Below, one piece after another: positions 33,937 through 42,969 of a DNA stretch of 64,000 bases. The notes under the pieces were generated by a model that saw only the letters and a list, made by a program, of their open reading frames with translations, searched no databases and was not told where the DNA came from. The first letter of the stretch is position 1, and every line of letters starts with the position of its first letter. This stretch comes from Sporosarcina highlanderae (lineage in GTDB: Bacteria; Bacillota; Bacilli; Bacillales_A; Planococcaceae): contig NZ_JAROCC010000006.1 in the NCBI RefSeq assembly GCF_030433715.1, positions 124,001-188,000 of the forward strand. The letters are read 5' to 3'. The position numbers and the translations under genes were made by a program.

Positions 33937-34852
33937 ATTCTTCAAATTCGGGTTCAAGCCGCTTCATGAATTCCTCCACAGCGCTATACCCTTGCTGTTT
34001 CAAATACCAATTATTCGCCGCTGCTTCAATCAACCCCGCCACATCTCTTCCTGGTTGCAATTGAATTTGAATATGTGGAACTGGGACATCCATATACGTC
34101 TTGAATTTTTCGTCCAGTTCAAGTTCATTATTCAGCGTATTTTCCTGCCACTCCGTCAACTCAATATCGAGGGCAATCCGGCTCTCTTCTTGAAATGCCG
34201 CCCGGCCGTAAAGCCGTACTACGTTAAGAAGCCCGATGCTTCGTAAGGCAAGGAATTCTTTATTCTTCTCATCATGTGTACCTAAAAGTGTCTGTGGACT
34301 CAGTTTTTTTAGAACGACGATATCATCCGCAATCAGCCGATGTCCCCGCCCAATTAATGTATGTGCCGTTTCACTTTTTCCGACTCCCGATTTTCCACGC
34401 AATAAAATTCCGATTCCAGCTACATTCACACATACCCCATGAACTGCAATCTCAGGAGCCATTTCTTTCGTAACATATGCATCTAACTTGGCACTCATCT
34501 CTGTCATCGAGTCGGGTGTCCGTAGAACGGGTATGTGCTTTTCTGTACAGTATCGCTGAAGCCCAAGCGGCTCTTCCTGATTGGAGGTAATAATAATACA
34601 AGGAGGGTCATACTCGACTATATTGGCAATTCGCAACTTGCATTCCTCGTCCGATAAGGTGTGCAAATAATTGATTTCATTTTTCCCAAGGATTTGTACA
34701 TGTTCCTTAGCGATGAAGTCGAACTTATCCATGAACTCTAACCCTGGCCTTCTCACTTTTGTCTTTTTCAATACTCTATCTAATCGGTTATGCCCGATGA
34801 GCACTTCCAGTTTGAACCGCTTCACGATGTCTTCAATCGTAACCGTTTTCAT
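33935..34852 (-). CDS. HPr kinase/phosphorylase-like protein, divergent
   Basis: 305 residues from the ATG at 34852 with GGGAAG upstream. Both HprK domains are present: an N-terminal domain (residues 1-130) and the P-loop kinase domain with GKSGVGKSETA (153-163), GRGHRLIADD (168-177) and LQPGRDVAGLIE near 268. HprK phosphorylates HPr and Crh at a serine and so drives carbon catabolite control. The family signature normally read as EIRGLGIINV is ALRSIGLLNV here, losing the conserved Glu and Gly, and the neighbour lgt usually found beside hprK is absent. It may be a second, specialised paralogue rather than the housekeeping enzyme. Confidence 0.8.
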   Translation of the reverse strand: MKTVTIEDIVKRFKLEVLIGHNRLDRVLKKTKVRRPGLEFMDKFDFIAKEHVQILGKNEINYLHTLSDEECKLRIANIVEYDPPCIIITSNQEEPLGLQRYCTEKHIPVLRTPDSMTEMSAKLDAYVTKEMAPEIAVHGVCVNVAGIGILLRGKSGVGKSETAHTLIGRGHRLIADDIVVLKKLSPQTLLGTHDEKNKEFLALRSIGLLNVVRLYGRAAFQEESRIALDIELTEWQENTLNNELELDEKFKTYMDVPVPHIQIQLQPGRDVAGLIEAAANNWYLKQQGYSAVEEFMKRLEPEFEE

Positions 34853-34966
34853 TCCCACACTTCCCTGCTAGTGTAATTTGATATTAGTATAACATGGAAA
34901 GGAATATTTTAGCTTATCCCGCATGGTTTTTTATATGTTTCCACGCTCGCTTGCATGATCTCAATG

Positions 34967-34996
34967 AAAATAGCTGTCCACAATGGACAGCTATTT
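34967..34996 (-). terminator. terminator behind the SDR gene
   Basis: AAATAGCTGTCCA / TGGACAGCTATTT with a very short loop; overlaps the stop codon of the SDR gene and is followed by TTTCATTG on the minus strand. Confidence 0.8.
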
Positions 34997-35746
34997 CTTC
35001 GTGAAATATTTCCGACCCAACTTTTCTACCAATTTAGGTGCGATTAAATAAAGTTTACTTGTCAGACCCATAATTTTAGGGAGATTAACCTCCCGAACCG
35101 GATTATCAATCGTTTTCAACACTGCATCAGCAACCGTATCTACTTGCAATAAATGTTTTCCTAAGGATGCCCGGTACTTCCCTGTCCGATCCGCTCCATC
35201 AATGAATGGCGTGTCGATTGGACCTGGATGAATGACGCTGACGTCAATGCCGAATTCAGCAACTTCCATACGCAATGCGTTCGTATAGCCGATTAAGGCA
35301 TGCTTCGTCGCCGCGTAGACTGACGCTTTAGGCGTCGCTACTTTCCCAGCCTGTGATCCGATGTAAATAAGGTGACCTTTTTGACGGTCCATCATATGCG
35401 GCAAGATGCGCTTGGTCAGTTCAATCGGAGCAATAACATTCGTTTCCATCATAGAGCGAATCGACTCATTAGGCATTAAGTGAGCTGACTCGAAAAGACC
35501 GACGCCCGCGGAAAATATGACAATATCCGGCTCCCCGGTATTATCCAAAACCCTCTCTATTTCATCCATGTTTGTTACATCTGCCGGAAAAGCTTCTGCC
35601 CCCTCATTATGTAGTTCCCATAACTTATCCGGCGCTCTTCCAGTTCCAATGACCGTATAGTTATCCGTATCCGCCAACAAGCGCATTGCCACTGCAAAAC
35701 CGACGCCACTCGTCGCACCGGTTATCAATACTTTACGCTTGGTCAT
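34991..35746 (-). CDS. short-chain dehydrogenase/reductase
   Basis: 251 residues from the ATG at 35746 (MTKRKVLITGATSG); longer readings run into the preceding gene. Classical SDR marks: cofactor motif TGATSGVG (residues 9-16), NVIAP, catalytic Ser in IYIGSQAGK and YAATKHA with Tyr and Lys about residue 150. The GTGR after the second strand suggests NADP(H). Substrate unknown; a C-terminal basic tail (KLGRKYFTKK) is unusual. The start overlaps the end of the MBL hydrolase gene by 14 bases, so both are one operon. Confidence 0.9.
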   Translation of the reverse strand: MTKRKVLITGATSGVGFAVAMRLLADTDNYTVIGTGRAPDKLWELHNEGAEAFPADVTNMDEIERVLDNTGEPDIVIFSAGVGLFESAHLMPNESIRSMMETNVIAPIELTKRILPHMMDRQKGHLIYIGSQAGKVATPKASVYAATKHALIGYTNALRMEVAEFGIDVSVIHPGPIDTPFIDGADRTGKYRASLGKHLLQVDTVADAVLKTIDNPVREVNLPKIMGLTSKLYLIAPKLVEKLGRKYFTKK

Positions 35747-36677
35747 AATACAAGACGCCACCTTCTCCGACATTCTCCCGTACGAGCCCTTTTGATAATA
35801 AATAATCAACTTGCCCAATCGTTTCGGACAAAGTGAGTCCTAATTCCTTTTCGTAAACCGCAGGGAATAGTTGCTGAGTGAGCTCATAAATTGTCTTGCT
35901 TCCTTCCTTCAGCATGCCATGTACTTTCATTGCGCGGTCCTGTTGTTTCTGTAATCTTGTTTTGATTAACGCATGGACATCACGCACTTCATTCCCATGA
36001 CCTCCGTATACGATTTCTAACGGTAGGTCCAATAGTCTTGTTAATGATGCATTGTATTGCAATAAAGACTTCGGACGATCTGCTTTTGGATCTGCAGGGG
36101 GTTCAATCAATGGATTGGACGACACTTTTTCAAGAACAAGATCTCCTCCAATCATTTCACCCGTCTTCTCATTGAATAGAGCAATATGACTTTGAGCATG
36201 TCCAAGTGTTTCCAAGACAATCCAATTAGGATGCCCTGTCCACTCGTCGCCTTCCCCGATTGTCCTGTCCAACGTTCGATTTCCCATCAAGCTGATTGGA
36301 CGTTTCATCTTTTCAATCCAATGGAATTCAGACTTAGGGACCCCTTCCTCCTTCAAACGTTCCAAGTAAAATCTATCGTGATAACTCATAAATTCGGAAT
36401 CTCTTTTCAACCAAAGATCATTGTATGGATGACCGATCACTTCCGCTCTATCAAAAGCGTCCATCCAACCTGCATGATCTGGATGATGGTGAGTTAAGAT
36501 AACTTGCTCGATATCATTGAATGTATAACCTATCTCTTTTAAACCTTGTTTTAGCGCTTCGTATGCTTCTGGTGTTTTCGGACCTGCGTCAACAAGTGAC
36601 AATGCATCCCCTTTTACGACAAACGCATTAACGTCACCAACCGCGAAAGGTGTAGGAATAGCAATTTTATGTATCAT
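35733..36677 (-). CDS. metallo-beta-lactamase fold hydrolase
   Basis: 314 residues. The metal-binding motif LTHHHPDHAGWMD (about residues 62-74), further metal ligands in LGHAQSHIALF and GGHGNEV, and the C-terminal winged-helix-like tail (LTQQLFPAVYEKELGLTLSE) place it with the glyoxalase II-like/LACTB2-type MBL hydrolases common in Bacillales. Thioester or nuclease activity cannot be told apart from sequence. It is the first gene of a two-gene operon with the SDR. Confidence 0.88.
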   Translation of the reverse strand: MIHKIAIPTPFAVGDVNAFVVKGDALSLVDAGPKTPEAYEALKQGLKEIGYTFNDIEQVILTHHHPDHAGWMDAFDRAEVIGHPYNDLWLKRDSEFMSYHDRFYLERLKEEGVPKSEFHWIEKMKRPISLMGNRTLDRTIGEGDEWTGHPNWIVLETLGHAQSHIALFNEKTGEMIGGDLVLEKVSSNPLIEPPADPKADRPKSLLQYNASLTRLLDLPLEIVYGGHGNEVRDVHALIKTRLQKQQDRAMKVHGMLKEGSKTIYELTQQLFPAVYEKELGLTLSETIGQVDYLLSKGLVRENVGEGGVLYYDQA

Positions 36678-36773
36678 ATAATAAACTCCTTCAAAATTGA
36701 AACAGATTTACTGAATAAGTATTCATTTCATTGTACCTCTTTTGCAAACCTACGTCACCCTTGAAAAACTCCT

Positions 36774-36799
36774 TGAAACTTTCAAGCTCCTTGTACGTA
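36774..36799 (+). promoter_or_regulatory. SigW-type promoter of ydjI-ydjG
   Basis: TGAAAC (36774-36779), exactly 16 bases, CGTA (36796-36799): a full match to the SigW consensus, 41 bases upstream of the ydjI ATG. The B. subtilis ydjFGHI operon is a known SigW target, so context and sequence agree. Confidence 0.85.
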
Positions 36800-36840
36800 G
36801 TATGATATAATGACCATAACTTTTTTCAAGGGGGATCGAT

Positions 36841-37983
36841 ATGGGATTTTTTAATTTTTTCAAGAGCCAATTTATCGAAGTCATTGAATGGACAGATCAG
36901 AGCTCTACTACTATGGTATATCGTTTTCCAGTGCAAAATAATGAAATCAAAATGGGTGCAAGCCTGATTGTCAGGGAGTCACAAGTGGCGATTTTTGTGA
37001 ATGAAGGCGAAATCGCTGATGTATTCACCCCTGGCCACCATGTTTTATATACCCAAAACATGCCGATTTTAACGAAGCTGAAATCTTGGAAAACAGGATT
37101 CAATTCCCCTTTCAAGGCGGAAGTCTATTTTGTAAATACAAAGCAGTTTATTGACCAAAAATGGGGAACTTCAAACCCTATTATGATGCGTGATCCCGAT
37201 TTCGGTATGATCCGTTTGCGCGGCTACGGGATTTATTCCTATAAAGTGTCGGATCCAGTTGTGTTTTTGAAGGAGTTATTCGGAACAAATGCATCTTATG
37301 ATACAAGCAATATTGAAAGTCATTTAAAAAAGATGGTCTTATCAGGATTGACAGATCTTTTTGCCGAATCACAAATTCCGGCGCTTGACCTTGCGATGCA
37401 TTATGACGAGCTTAGTACAGAAGGTAAAGAAAAGATGCAGGAACGATTCGCCAAATTCGGCTTTGAAATCACTTCCCTATATATTGAGAATCTGTCGTTG
37501 CCAAAAGAAGTCGAGCAAGCAATGGACAAGCGGACGACAATTGGCGTACTTGGAAACATGAATACGTACACGCAATACCAAGCGGCTGAAGCACTCCGCG
37601 ATGCTGCCCGCAATGAAGGTGGGGGGATGGCAGCGACAGGTGCAGGCATCGGCGCGGGAGCCGCAATCGGAAATGTGATGGCTTCTGCTTTAATACAAAA
37701 TCAGCAACAAGCTGCCCCTTCGGCTGAACCTACAAAAATGGCTTGTCCTCATTGCCAGTCACAAATTAGGGCTACTGCAAAATTCTGTCCGGATTGCGGC
37801 AAATCAGTCCAACAGGAGACCGTGCCATGCATTAATTGTAAAGCGGAAATTAAAGAAGGCTCGAAGTTTTGCGGAGAATGCGGAACAAAACAAGTAACCG
37901 AGAAAAATTGCGGAGCTTGTGGAGCAGTTAATGGTCCAACAGCCAAGTTTTGTGGTGATTGTGGAGAGGGACTTGAAGTGTGA
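36841..37983 (+). CDS. ydjI: SPFH-domain protein with three zinc ribbons (YdjI-like)
   Basis: 380 residues. An SPFH/flotillin-like domain covers residues 1-245 (VIEWTDQSSTTMVYRFP, FTPGHHVLYTQNMP, and FGFEITSLYIENLSLPKEVEQ in pieces). A glycine/alanine linker (about 262-285) leads to three zinc ribbons: CPHC..CPDCG, CINC..CGECG and CGACG..CGDCG, all Cys pairs intact. Homologues in Bacillus belong to the envelope-stress SigW regulon and bind membrane-stress factors such as PspA-like proteins. The SigW-type promoter upstream fits. It is followed after 14 bases by ydjG. Confidence 0.9.
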   Translation: MGFFNFFKSQFIEVIEWTDQSSTTMVYRFPVQNNEIKMGASLIVRESQVAIFVNEGEIADVFTPGHHVLYTQNMPILTKLKSWKTGFNSPFKAEVYFVNTKQFIDQKWGTSNPIMMRDPDFGMIRLRGYGIYSYKVSDPVVFLKELFGTNASYDTSNIESHLKKMVLSGLTDLFAESQIPALDLAMHYDELSTEGKEKMQERFAKFGFEITSLYIENLSLPKEVEQAMDKRTTIGVLGNMNTYTQYQAAEALRDAARNEGGGMAATGAGIGAGAAIGNVMASALIQNQQQAAPSAEPTKMACPHCQSQIRATAKFCPDCGKSVQQETVPCINCKAEIKEGSKFCGECGTKQVTEKNCGACGAVNGPTAKFCGDCGEGLEV

Positions 37984-37997
37984 AGAGGTGAAGTTAG

Positions 37998-39122
37998 ATG
38001 ACTAAATTGGATAATACAGATGACTTCATGGATGAAAACAAAATTGAGGTTACTGAAGTGAACCAGTGCGCCTCTTGTGGGGGTAATGCGGTATATGATC
38101 CTACTACAAAGGGATTGAAATGCCCGTTTTGCGGAACAGAAATTGAAATTGAGGCAACTAGGGAAAATACGACCGAGCATGACTATTTGGATGCACTTGA
38201 TAAAGCCGATCATAGCTGGGGAGACGAAAAAAGGGTTTTCAAATGTGACGGCTGCGGAGCGGAAACTTTATTGGATAAAGACAAAATTGCCGATTTTTGT
38301 GCATTCTGCGGTTCTTCACATATTACGGTTACTGAAAATGATGCCGGCATCAAACCAGCGTTAGTCATCCCTTTTCAGATTTCAAAAGATGAAGCTGTTA
38401 AAAAATTCAAGAAATGGATTGCAAAACGATATTTTGCCCCTTCAAAATTGAAACATAATTATGAGCTTCAAAAGATCAACGGTGCTTATATTCCGTATTG
38501 GACTTTCGATTCGGACACAACATCCGCCTATACCGTGAAGATCGGTACCTATTATTATGTCATGGAGACCCGGACAGTTCATCGTGACGGGAAGACCGAA
38601 CAGATTACTGAACAAGTCCGGAAGATTAGATGGCGTACAAAACGCGGAACATACAAGAAATTTTACGATGATATCCTTGTTAAGGCTTCAAAAAATGTAG
38701 CTTCCGGTTTGATTGATAGAGTTGAGCCTTTCCAGCTTTCAAGTCTGCTTGATTATCGCACGGAATATCTTTCCGGATTCCTTGCTGAGCGTTACTCGAT
38801 TTCACTGAAAAATGGATGGTATTCGGCAAGGGATATTATTGACTCCCGCATTCGAAACGGCATTCTCAGGAAGGAAACCGGTGATGAAGTTCGGATTGTT
38901 AACGTTAATACAATGTATGACGGCATTACTTTTAAGCATATTTTACTGCCACTTTGGATTTCTTCATTTAATTATAATAATAAGGTTTACCGCTTTTTAG
39001 TAAATGGTCAAACAGGTAAAGTAAGCGGCCATGCACCTGTCAGTGTATGGAAAATATCTATTATAGTGATGGCGTTAGCTCTTGTAGTAGGCGTCGTCTA
39101 TTTCTTCCAAGATTATATGTGA
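37998..39122 (+). CDS. ydjG: zinc-ribbon membrane protein (YdjG-like)
   Basis: 374 residues. Two N-terminal zinc ribbons (CASCGG..CPFCG at about 17-36 and CDGCGA..CAFCG at about 83-103) are followed by a long soluble domain and one C-terminal membrane helix (about 350-371, SIIVMALALVVGVVYFF). This is the layout of B. subtilis YdjG, partner of YdjI in the ydjFGHI envelope-stress operon. The GAGGTGAAG ribosome binding site overlaps the end of ydjI. The pspA-like ydjF and the ydjH gene are not in this operon. Confidence 0.88.
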   Translation: MTKLDNTDDFMDENKIEVTEVNQCASCGGNAVYDPTTKGLKCPFCGTEIEIEATRENTTEHDYLDALDKADHSWGDEKRVFKCDGCGAETLLDKDKIADFCAFCGSSHITVTENDAGIKPALVIPFQISKDEAVKKFKKWIAKRYFAPSKLKHNYELQKINGAYIPYWTFDSDTTSAYTVKIGTYYYVMETRTVHRDGKTEQITEQVRKIRWRTKRGTYKKFYDDILVKASKNVASGLIDRVEPFQLSSLLDYRTEYLSGFLAERYSISLKNGWYSARDIIDSRIRNGILRKETGDEVRIVNVNTMYDGITFKHILLPLWISSFNYNNKVYRFLVNGQTGKVSGHAPVSVWKISIIVMALALVVGVVYFFQDYM

Positions 39123-39224
39123 GCCTTTACATTTGAAGATGCACCGCGATATTGAAGCAAACAAAACACTTTTTGTCAGGCAGTTTGATATACTTTGGTT
39201 ATTGTAACCGAAGGGGGTAAGAAA

Positions 39225-40244
39225 ATGGCAAAATTATTTTCACCATATTCAATACGCGGTGTAGAGTTTAAAAATCGGATTGTTATGGCACCGATGTGCA
39301 TGTACTCTTCTCACAATCTGGACGGAAAAGTGGAAGATTGGCATAAAACCCATTATGCAACTCGTGCTGTCGGACAAGTCGGATTGATAATCGTCGAAGC
39401 GACAGCGGTTTTACCGGAAGGTCGTATTTCAGCCCAAGATCTCGGGATTTGGAGCGATGAGCACCTTGTAGGACTTTCTGAAATTGTACGTCTTATGAAA
39501 CAGCATGGTGCAAAGACAGGCATTCAACTTGCTCATGCCGGTCGGAAAGCGACTGTAGACGGTGACATTTATGCGCCAAGTGCTATTCGATTCAATGAAC
39601 AGTATAAGACACCTGTTGAGATGACAGTGGAAGATATTAAGACAGTGGTCAATGCATTCAAGGATGGTGCAATCCGAGCTAAGCAGGCGGGTTTTGATGT
39701 AATTGAATTGCATGGTGCACATGGCTATCTTATCAATGAATTCCTATCTCCATTATCAAATAAGCGAGAAGATGCTTATGGTGGATCATCCGAGAATCGA
39801 TATCGAATTTTACGAGAAATTATCGATGCCGTTCGTTCAGTATGGGATGGCCCACTATTTGTCCGGATTTCTGCAGAGGATTATGTGGACGGTGGCATGA
39901 CTCCTCACCTTTACGTTGAGATGGTGAAGTGGATGAAGACACAGGGTGTTGATTTGATAGATGTGAGTTCAGGAGCTGTTGTTCCTGCGAAAATAGATGC
40001 TTATCCGGGTTATCAAGTACCTTACGCCGAGTTAATTAAAAAAGATGCAGGAATTGCAACAGGCGCAGTCGGATTAATAACATCTGGCCTTCAAGCAGAA
40101 GAAATTTTGAAGAATGACCGAGCCGATTTAGTTTTACTCGCGCGCGTTTTGTTGAGGAATCCCTATTGGGCATATTCAGCAGCCAAGGAATTGGGCGTCG
40201 AAATTGAGCCGCCAGTTCAATACGCAAGAGGATGGAATTTTTAA
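39225..40244 (+). CDS. namA: NADPH dehydrogenase, old yellow enzyme NamA/YqjM
   Basis: 339 residues from the ATG at 39225, after GGGGG; an earlier in-frame start at 39195 would include the ribosome binding site. FMN-dependent reduction of activated alkenes and nitro compounds. Diagnostic residues of the YqjM class: Cys25 and Tyr27 in PMCMYSSH, the substrate-binding His pair in ELHGAHGYL (about 163-167), and the C-terminal arginine finger motif PVQYARGW reaching the neighbouring subunit. It belongs to a stretch syntenic with the B. subtilis yqj region (namA, rnz, polymerase Y). Confidence 0.95.
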   Translation: MAKLFSPYSIRGVEFKNRIVMAPMCMYSSHNLDGKVEDWHKTHYATRAVGQVGLIIVEATAVLPEGRISAQDLGIWSDEHLVGLSEIVRLMKQHGAKTGIQLAHAGRKATVDGDIYAPSAIRFNEQYKTPVEMTVEDIKTVVNAFKDGAIRAKQAGFDVIELHGAHGYLINEFLSPLSNKREDAYGGSSENRYRILREIIDAVRSVWDGPLFVRISAEDYVDGGMTPHLYVEMVKWMKTQGVDLIDVSSGAVVPAKIDAYPGYQVPYAELIKKDAGIATGAVGLITSGLQAEEILKNDRADLVLLARVLLRNPYWAYSAAKELGVEIEPPVQYARGWNF

Positions 40245-40260
40245 GGGATTTATATTAATA

Positions 40261-40305
40261 AAAAGCTGTCGCAGTCATTATTGACAGTGCGACAGCTTAT
40301 TTTTT
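40261..40305. terminator. bidirectional terminator between namA and rnz
   Basis: AAAAGCTGTCGC pairs with GCGACAGCTTATTTTTT around TTATTGAC-containing loop; convergent genes on both sides. Confidence 0.88.
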
Positions 40306-41235
40306 CACTAATTGTTCATCTTTCCATTCAAATTGGCTAAAATCCTCGGCGATGTGGAGATTCGGGAAGATAGCGGTGCCTTGCTCCTTTAATGTTGCGA
40401 TATCACTTGGCATAAAACGCGCACTAATATGATTTGCAATTAAAGCTTTCACATTCGCTTCTTTGGCAACTCGTGCAGCATCCGCAATTGTAGAATGACC
40501 GTAATCCTTTGCCAAATCACCTGTATCACTATCAAAAGTAGCTTCATGGACTAAGATATCAGCATCAGTTGCCAACTCAAGCGCTGCGGCACAATATCGC
40601 GTATCCCCAAGTATTGTGATTGTAAACCCTTTTTGCGGAAGGCCAGTAACGTCCTTGCTATAAACGTATTGTCCATTTTCTAACTGAACGTCTTCCCCGT
40701 CTTTCAACTTTTTCAGTAGTGGTCCTTTCGGTACTCCAGCTTCATTCGCTTTTTCAATCAGCAATTTTCCAGGCAGTGGCTTTTGCTCAATTTTAAAACC
40801 AAAGCACTCAATAACATGTTCAAGTTCTTTTGTTGTAATTTTAAAATGATCATTCTCGAATAGAACACTTTCTTCAATCTCTTTTATCGTCAACGGATAT
40901 GTTAAATGGGTTTTCGTAATTCTAAGCGAAGTGATGATCCATTCTTTTATTCCGACTGGACCGTAAATGGTCAGCTCCTCATCCCCACCCAAAAATGAAC
41001 GTGAACCAAGGAAGCCAGGCAAACCAAAAATATGATCTCCGTGTAAATGGGTAATGAAAATCTTATTGATTTTCCTTGGTTTGATGGATGTTCTAAGCAA
41101 TTGATGTTGGGTTGCTTCGCCGCAATCAAACATCCAATATCCCCCCTGCTCAGCTGAAAGGTTTAGGACTAATGAGGAAGTGTTGCGTAATTTTGAGGGC
41201 ATGCCTGCACCTGTACCTAAAAATACGATTTCCAT
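40297..41235 (-). CDS. rnz: ribonuclease Z
   Basis: 312 residues. Zinc-dependent endonuclease that trims the 3' end of CCA-less tRNA precursors. Catalytic motif FITHLHGDHIFGLPGF (about residues 60-75), GDTRYC and VHEATF, and the final HISAR motif before the C-terminus are present, as is the flexible-arm region around residues 150-180. ATG at 41235 after GAAAGGAACG. It precedes no other gene on this strand; dinB lies 16 bases upstream, so both are co-transcribed. Confidence 0.95.
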   Translation of the reverse strand: MEIVFLGTGAGMPSKLRNTSSLVLNLSAEQGGYWMFDCGEATQHQLLRTSIKPRKINKIFITHLHGDHIFGLPGFLGSRSFLGGDEELTIYGPVGIKEWIITSLRITKTHLTYPLTIKEIEESVLFENDHFKITTKELEHVIECFGFKIEQKPLPGKLLIEKANEAGVPKGPLLKKLKDGEDVQLENGQYVYSKDVTGLPQKGFTITILGDTRYCAAALELATDADILVHEATFDSDTGDLAKDYGHSTIADAARVAKEANVKALIANHISARFMPSDIATLKEQGTAIFPNLHIAEDFSQFEWKDEQLVKK

Positions 41236-41251
41236 CTAATTCGTTCCTTTC

Positions 41252-42433
41252 TTACAGTCCTCGCTTAACCGAATTAGGACCGAATTTCTTCTCAAGTTTT
41301 GCAACAAGTTCATCCACTGTTGCTTCTTTCGCATGCATTTCATAATTATCAATAGATAGTTGTTCATACAACTCATTCATTGGAATGGTGTTGGAAACAG
41401 TAATTCCTAATAATCTTACAGGTTCGCCGTCCCAATGTCGTTTGAATAAGTCTGCCGCTTCTTTGAAAATGTCAGTTGGTTTATATAAAGGATTCAATAC
41501 TGTACGGCTCCGGGTTTGGTTACGCCAATCAGAAGTACGGATTTGAATCATAACGACAGTACCTGCCAACCCATTTCGATCTAACCGTCTGGATACGTTC
41601 GATGCCAATTTCTTTAATATTTCAAGACAAGAATCCAATTCGGTTTCGTCTATTGGTAATGTTGTAGAGCTACCAACACTCTTTCGCTCTTCCGCCGCTT
41701 CAGGGTCAACAATTCGATGATCATTACCGTTTGCACGGTTACGGAGGCGTACTCCATTTTTACCTAAAGTGGTTTTAATAAGCGCTTCTTCAACTTTGGC
41801 AAGATCCCCGATTGTTTTAACACCGATTTCGTTCAACCGCTTTTCTGTACTCTGCCCAATGCCATGCATTTCAATAACAGGAAGTGGCCATAGAATTTCC
41901 GGTACCTGCCTTTTCCGTAAAATTGTGATACCCATCGGTTTTTTCATATCGGATGCAGTCTTGGCAAGAAACTTATTCGGGGCAATTCCTATTGAGCAAG
42001 GCAAATCCAATTCATTCAAAATCCGTTGTTGCATATGCGTTGCAATCTGTATAGCATCCGTCAAACCGCCTATATCTGTAATATCAATGAAAGCCTCGTC
42101 AATTGACACTGGTTCGACAAGATCGGTATAGGTCCTTAAAATTGAAAATACCGCATCGGAAGCGATTCGGTATTTCTCGTGATCGGGCGGGACTGTGACC
42201 AGTTCAGGGCAAATTCGTTTAGCTTCACCTACAGACATGGTTGTATAGATACCAAGTGCCCTTGCCTCATATGAGCAAGTGACAAGAATACCACGCCTTT
42301 CCTTCGGATTCCCAGCTACCGCCATTGGTATTCCTTTCAATTTCGGGTCATGTGCCTGTTCAACCGAAGCAAAAAAACTATTCATATCAAGATGTAGGAT
42401 GACTCTAGGGTGTGACGACCTGATAGCTGTCAT
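41252..42433 (-). CDS. dinB: DNA polymerase IV (Y family)
   Basis: 393 residues from the ATG at 42433, eight bases after GGAG; a longer frame from 42475 would run through the palindrome upstream. Translesion polymerase. Catalytic acidic residues sit in LHLDMNSFFASVE and VSIDEAFIDI; the fingers, two helix-hairpin-helix thumb motifs (GIGQSTEKRLNEIGVKTIGD) and the little-finger domain follow. A candidate sliding-clamp motif EQLSID lies near the C-terminus. It corresponds to yqjH (polYB) of B. subtilis, also near rnz. Confidence 0.95.
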   Translation of the reverse strand: MTAIRSSHPRVILHLDMNSFFASVEQAHDPKLKGIPMAVAGNPKERRGILVTCSYEARALGIYTTMSVGEAKRICPELVTVPPDHEKYRIASDAVFSILRTYTDLVEPVSIDEAFIDITDIGGLTDAIQIATHMQQRILNELDLPCSIGIAPNKFLAKTASDMKKPMGITILRKRQVPEILWPLPVIEMHGIGQSTEKRLNEIGVKTIGDLAKVEEALIKTTLGKNGVRLRNRANGNDHRIVDPEAAEERKSVGSSTTLPIDETELDSCLEILKKLASNVSRRLDRNGLAGTVVMIQIRTSDWRNQTRSRTVLNPLYKPTDIFKEAADLFKRHWDGEPVRLLGITVSNTIPMNELYEQLSIDNYEMHAKEATVDELVAKLEKKFGPNSVKRGL

Positions 42434-42459
42434 TTGCCTCACTCCATTTTTAATGAGTA

Positions 42460-42485
42460 AACCGGATGGATGCATCCATCCGGTT
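42460..42485. repeat. perfect 26-bp palindrome between cheW-like gene and dinB
   Basis: AACCGGATGGATG and its exact reverse complement meet without a loop. The minus strand continues with only TTTACTC and the plus strand with GTCTTTT, so it is a poor terminator in the direction of dinB. It could be an operator, a readthrough terminator, or an mRNA-stabilising hairpin. Confidence 0.75.
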
Positions 42486-42490
42486 GTCTT

Positions 42491-42967
42491 TTACATTTCC
42501 TTTGCTTTTAGGGCGCGAATATAGTCGCCAATTACTTCCATTCCAGTAAGCCTCTCTGAAAGAATTTGCGGATCAACAACTGTGATCATACGTTCCTCCA
42601 AATTAGCGATTGTTGTAAAATAAGGTGTCTTTGAATGGGCTAATAATTCGGATGATGAAAATTGGTCTTTGGAAATATCAAGAATTTCCTTTGCATCAAG
42701 GACGAGTAAACCGATATCCAGACCTTCTGTTTTAACGACAACAACTTTTGCATTTTTATGTTCCTTGGCCGAATTGTCGTATAAAATCCATTGAAAATCC
42801 AAAATAGGAACTAGCTCTCCCCGTATTTTCATCAAACCAAGCATATATTCAGGGAGATGAGGAATCGGGTTCACATGCTGCAACTTTTCAACGGAAATGA
42901 CAATATTTAGGGGCAAGGCGTATTCTTCTTGACCGCATTGAACGATAACCGCTTTCAAATTGCCCAT
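42491..42967 (-). CDS. CheW-like adaptor protein
   Basis: 158 residues forming a single CheW domain: VIVQCGQEEYALPLNIVISVEKL, HLPEYMLGLMKIRGELVPILDF in pieces, and VVKTEGLDIGLLVLDAKEI. CheW proteins connect chemoreceptors to the kinase CheA. No other chemotaxis or motility gene lies in the window; the gene is in the middle of the methylmalonyl/yqj operon, three bases behind the yqjE-type peptidase, so an unusual placement. The Cys-poor, receiver-less form excludes CheV. Confidence 0.87.
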   Translation of the reverse strand: MGNLKAVIVQCGQEEYALPLNIVISVEKLQHVNPIPHLPEYMLGLMKIRGELVPILDFQWILYDNSAKEHKNAKVVVVKTEGLDIGLLVLDAKEILDISKDQFSSSELLAHSKTPYFTTIANLEERMITVVDPQILSERLTGMEVIGDYIRALKAKEM

Positions 42968-42969
42968 GC

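Noticed and set aside
29811..35746. Defence island built from helD, MBL hydrolase, SDR and HPr-kinase-like genes
   Set aside because: Each belongs to a housekeeping family with its own terminator; no nuclease, toxin, reverse transcriptase or known defence partner is linked to them.
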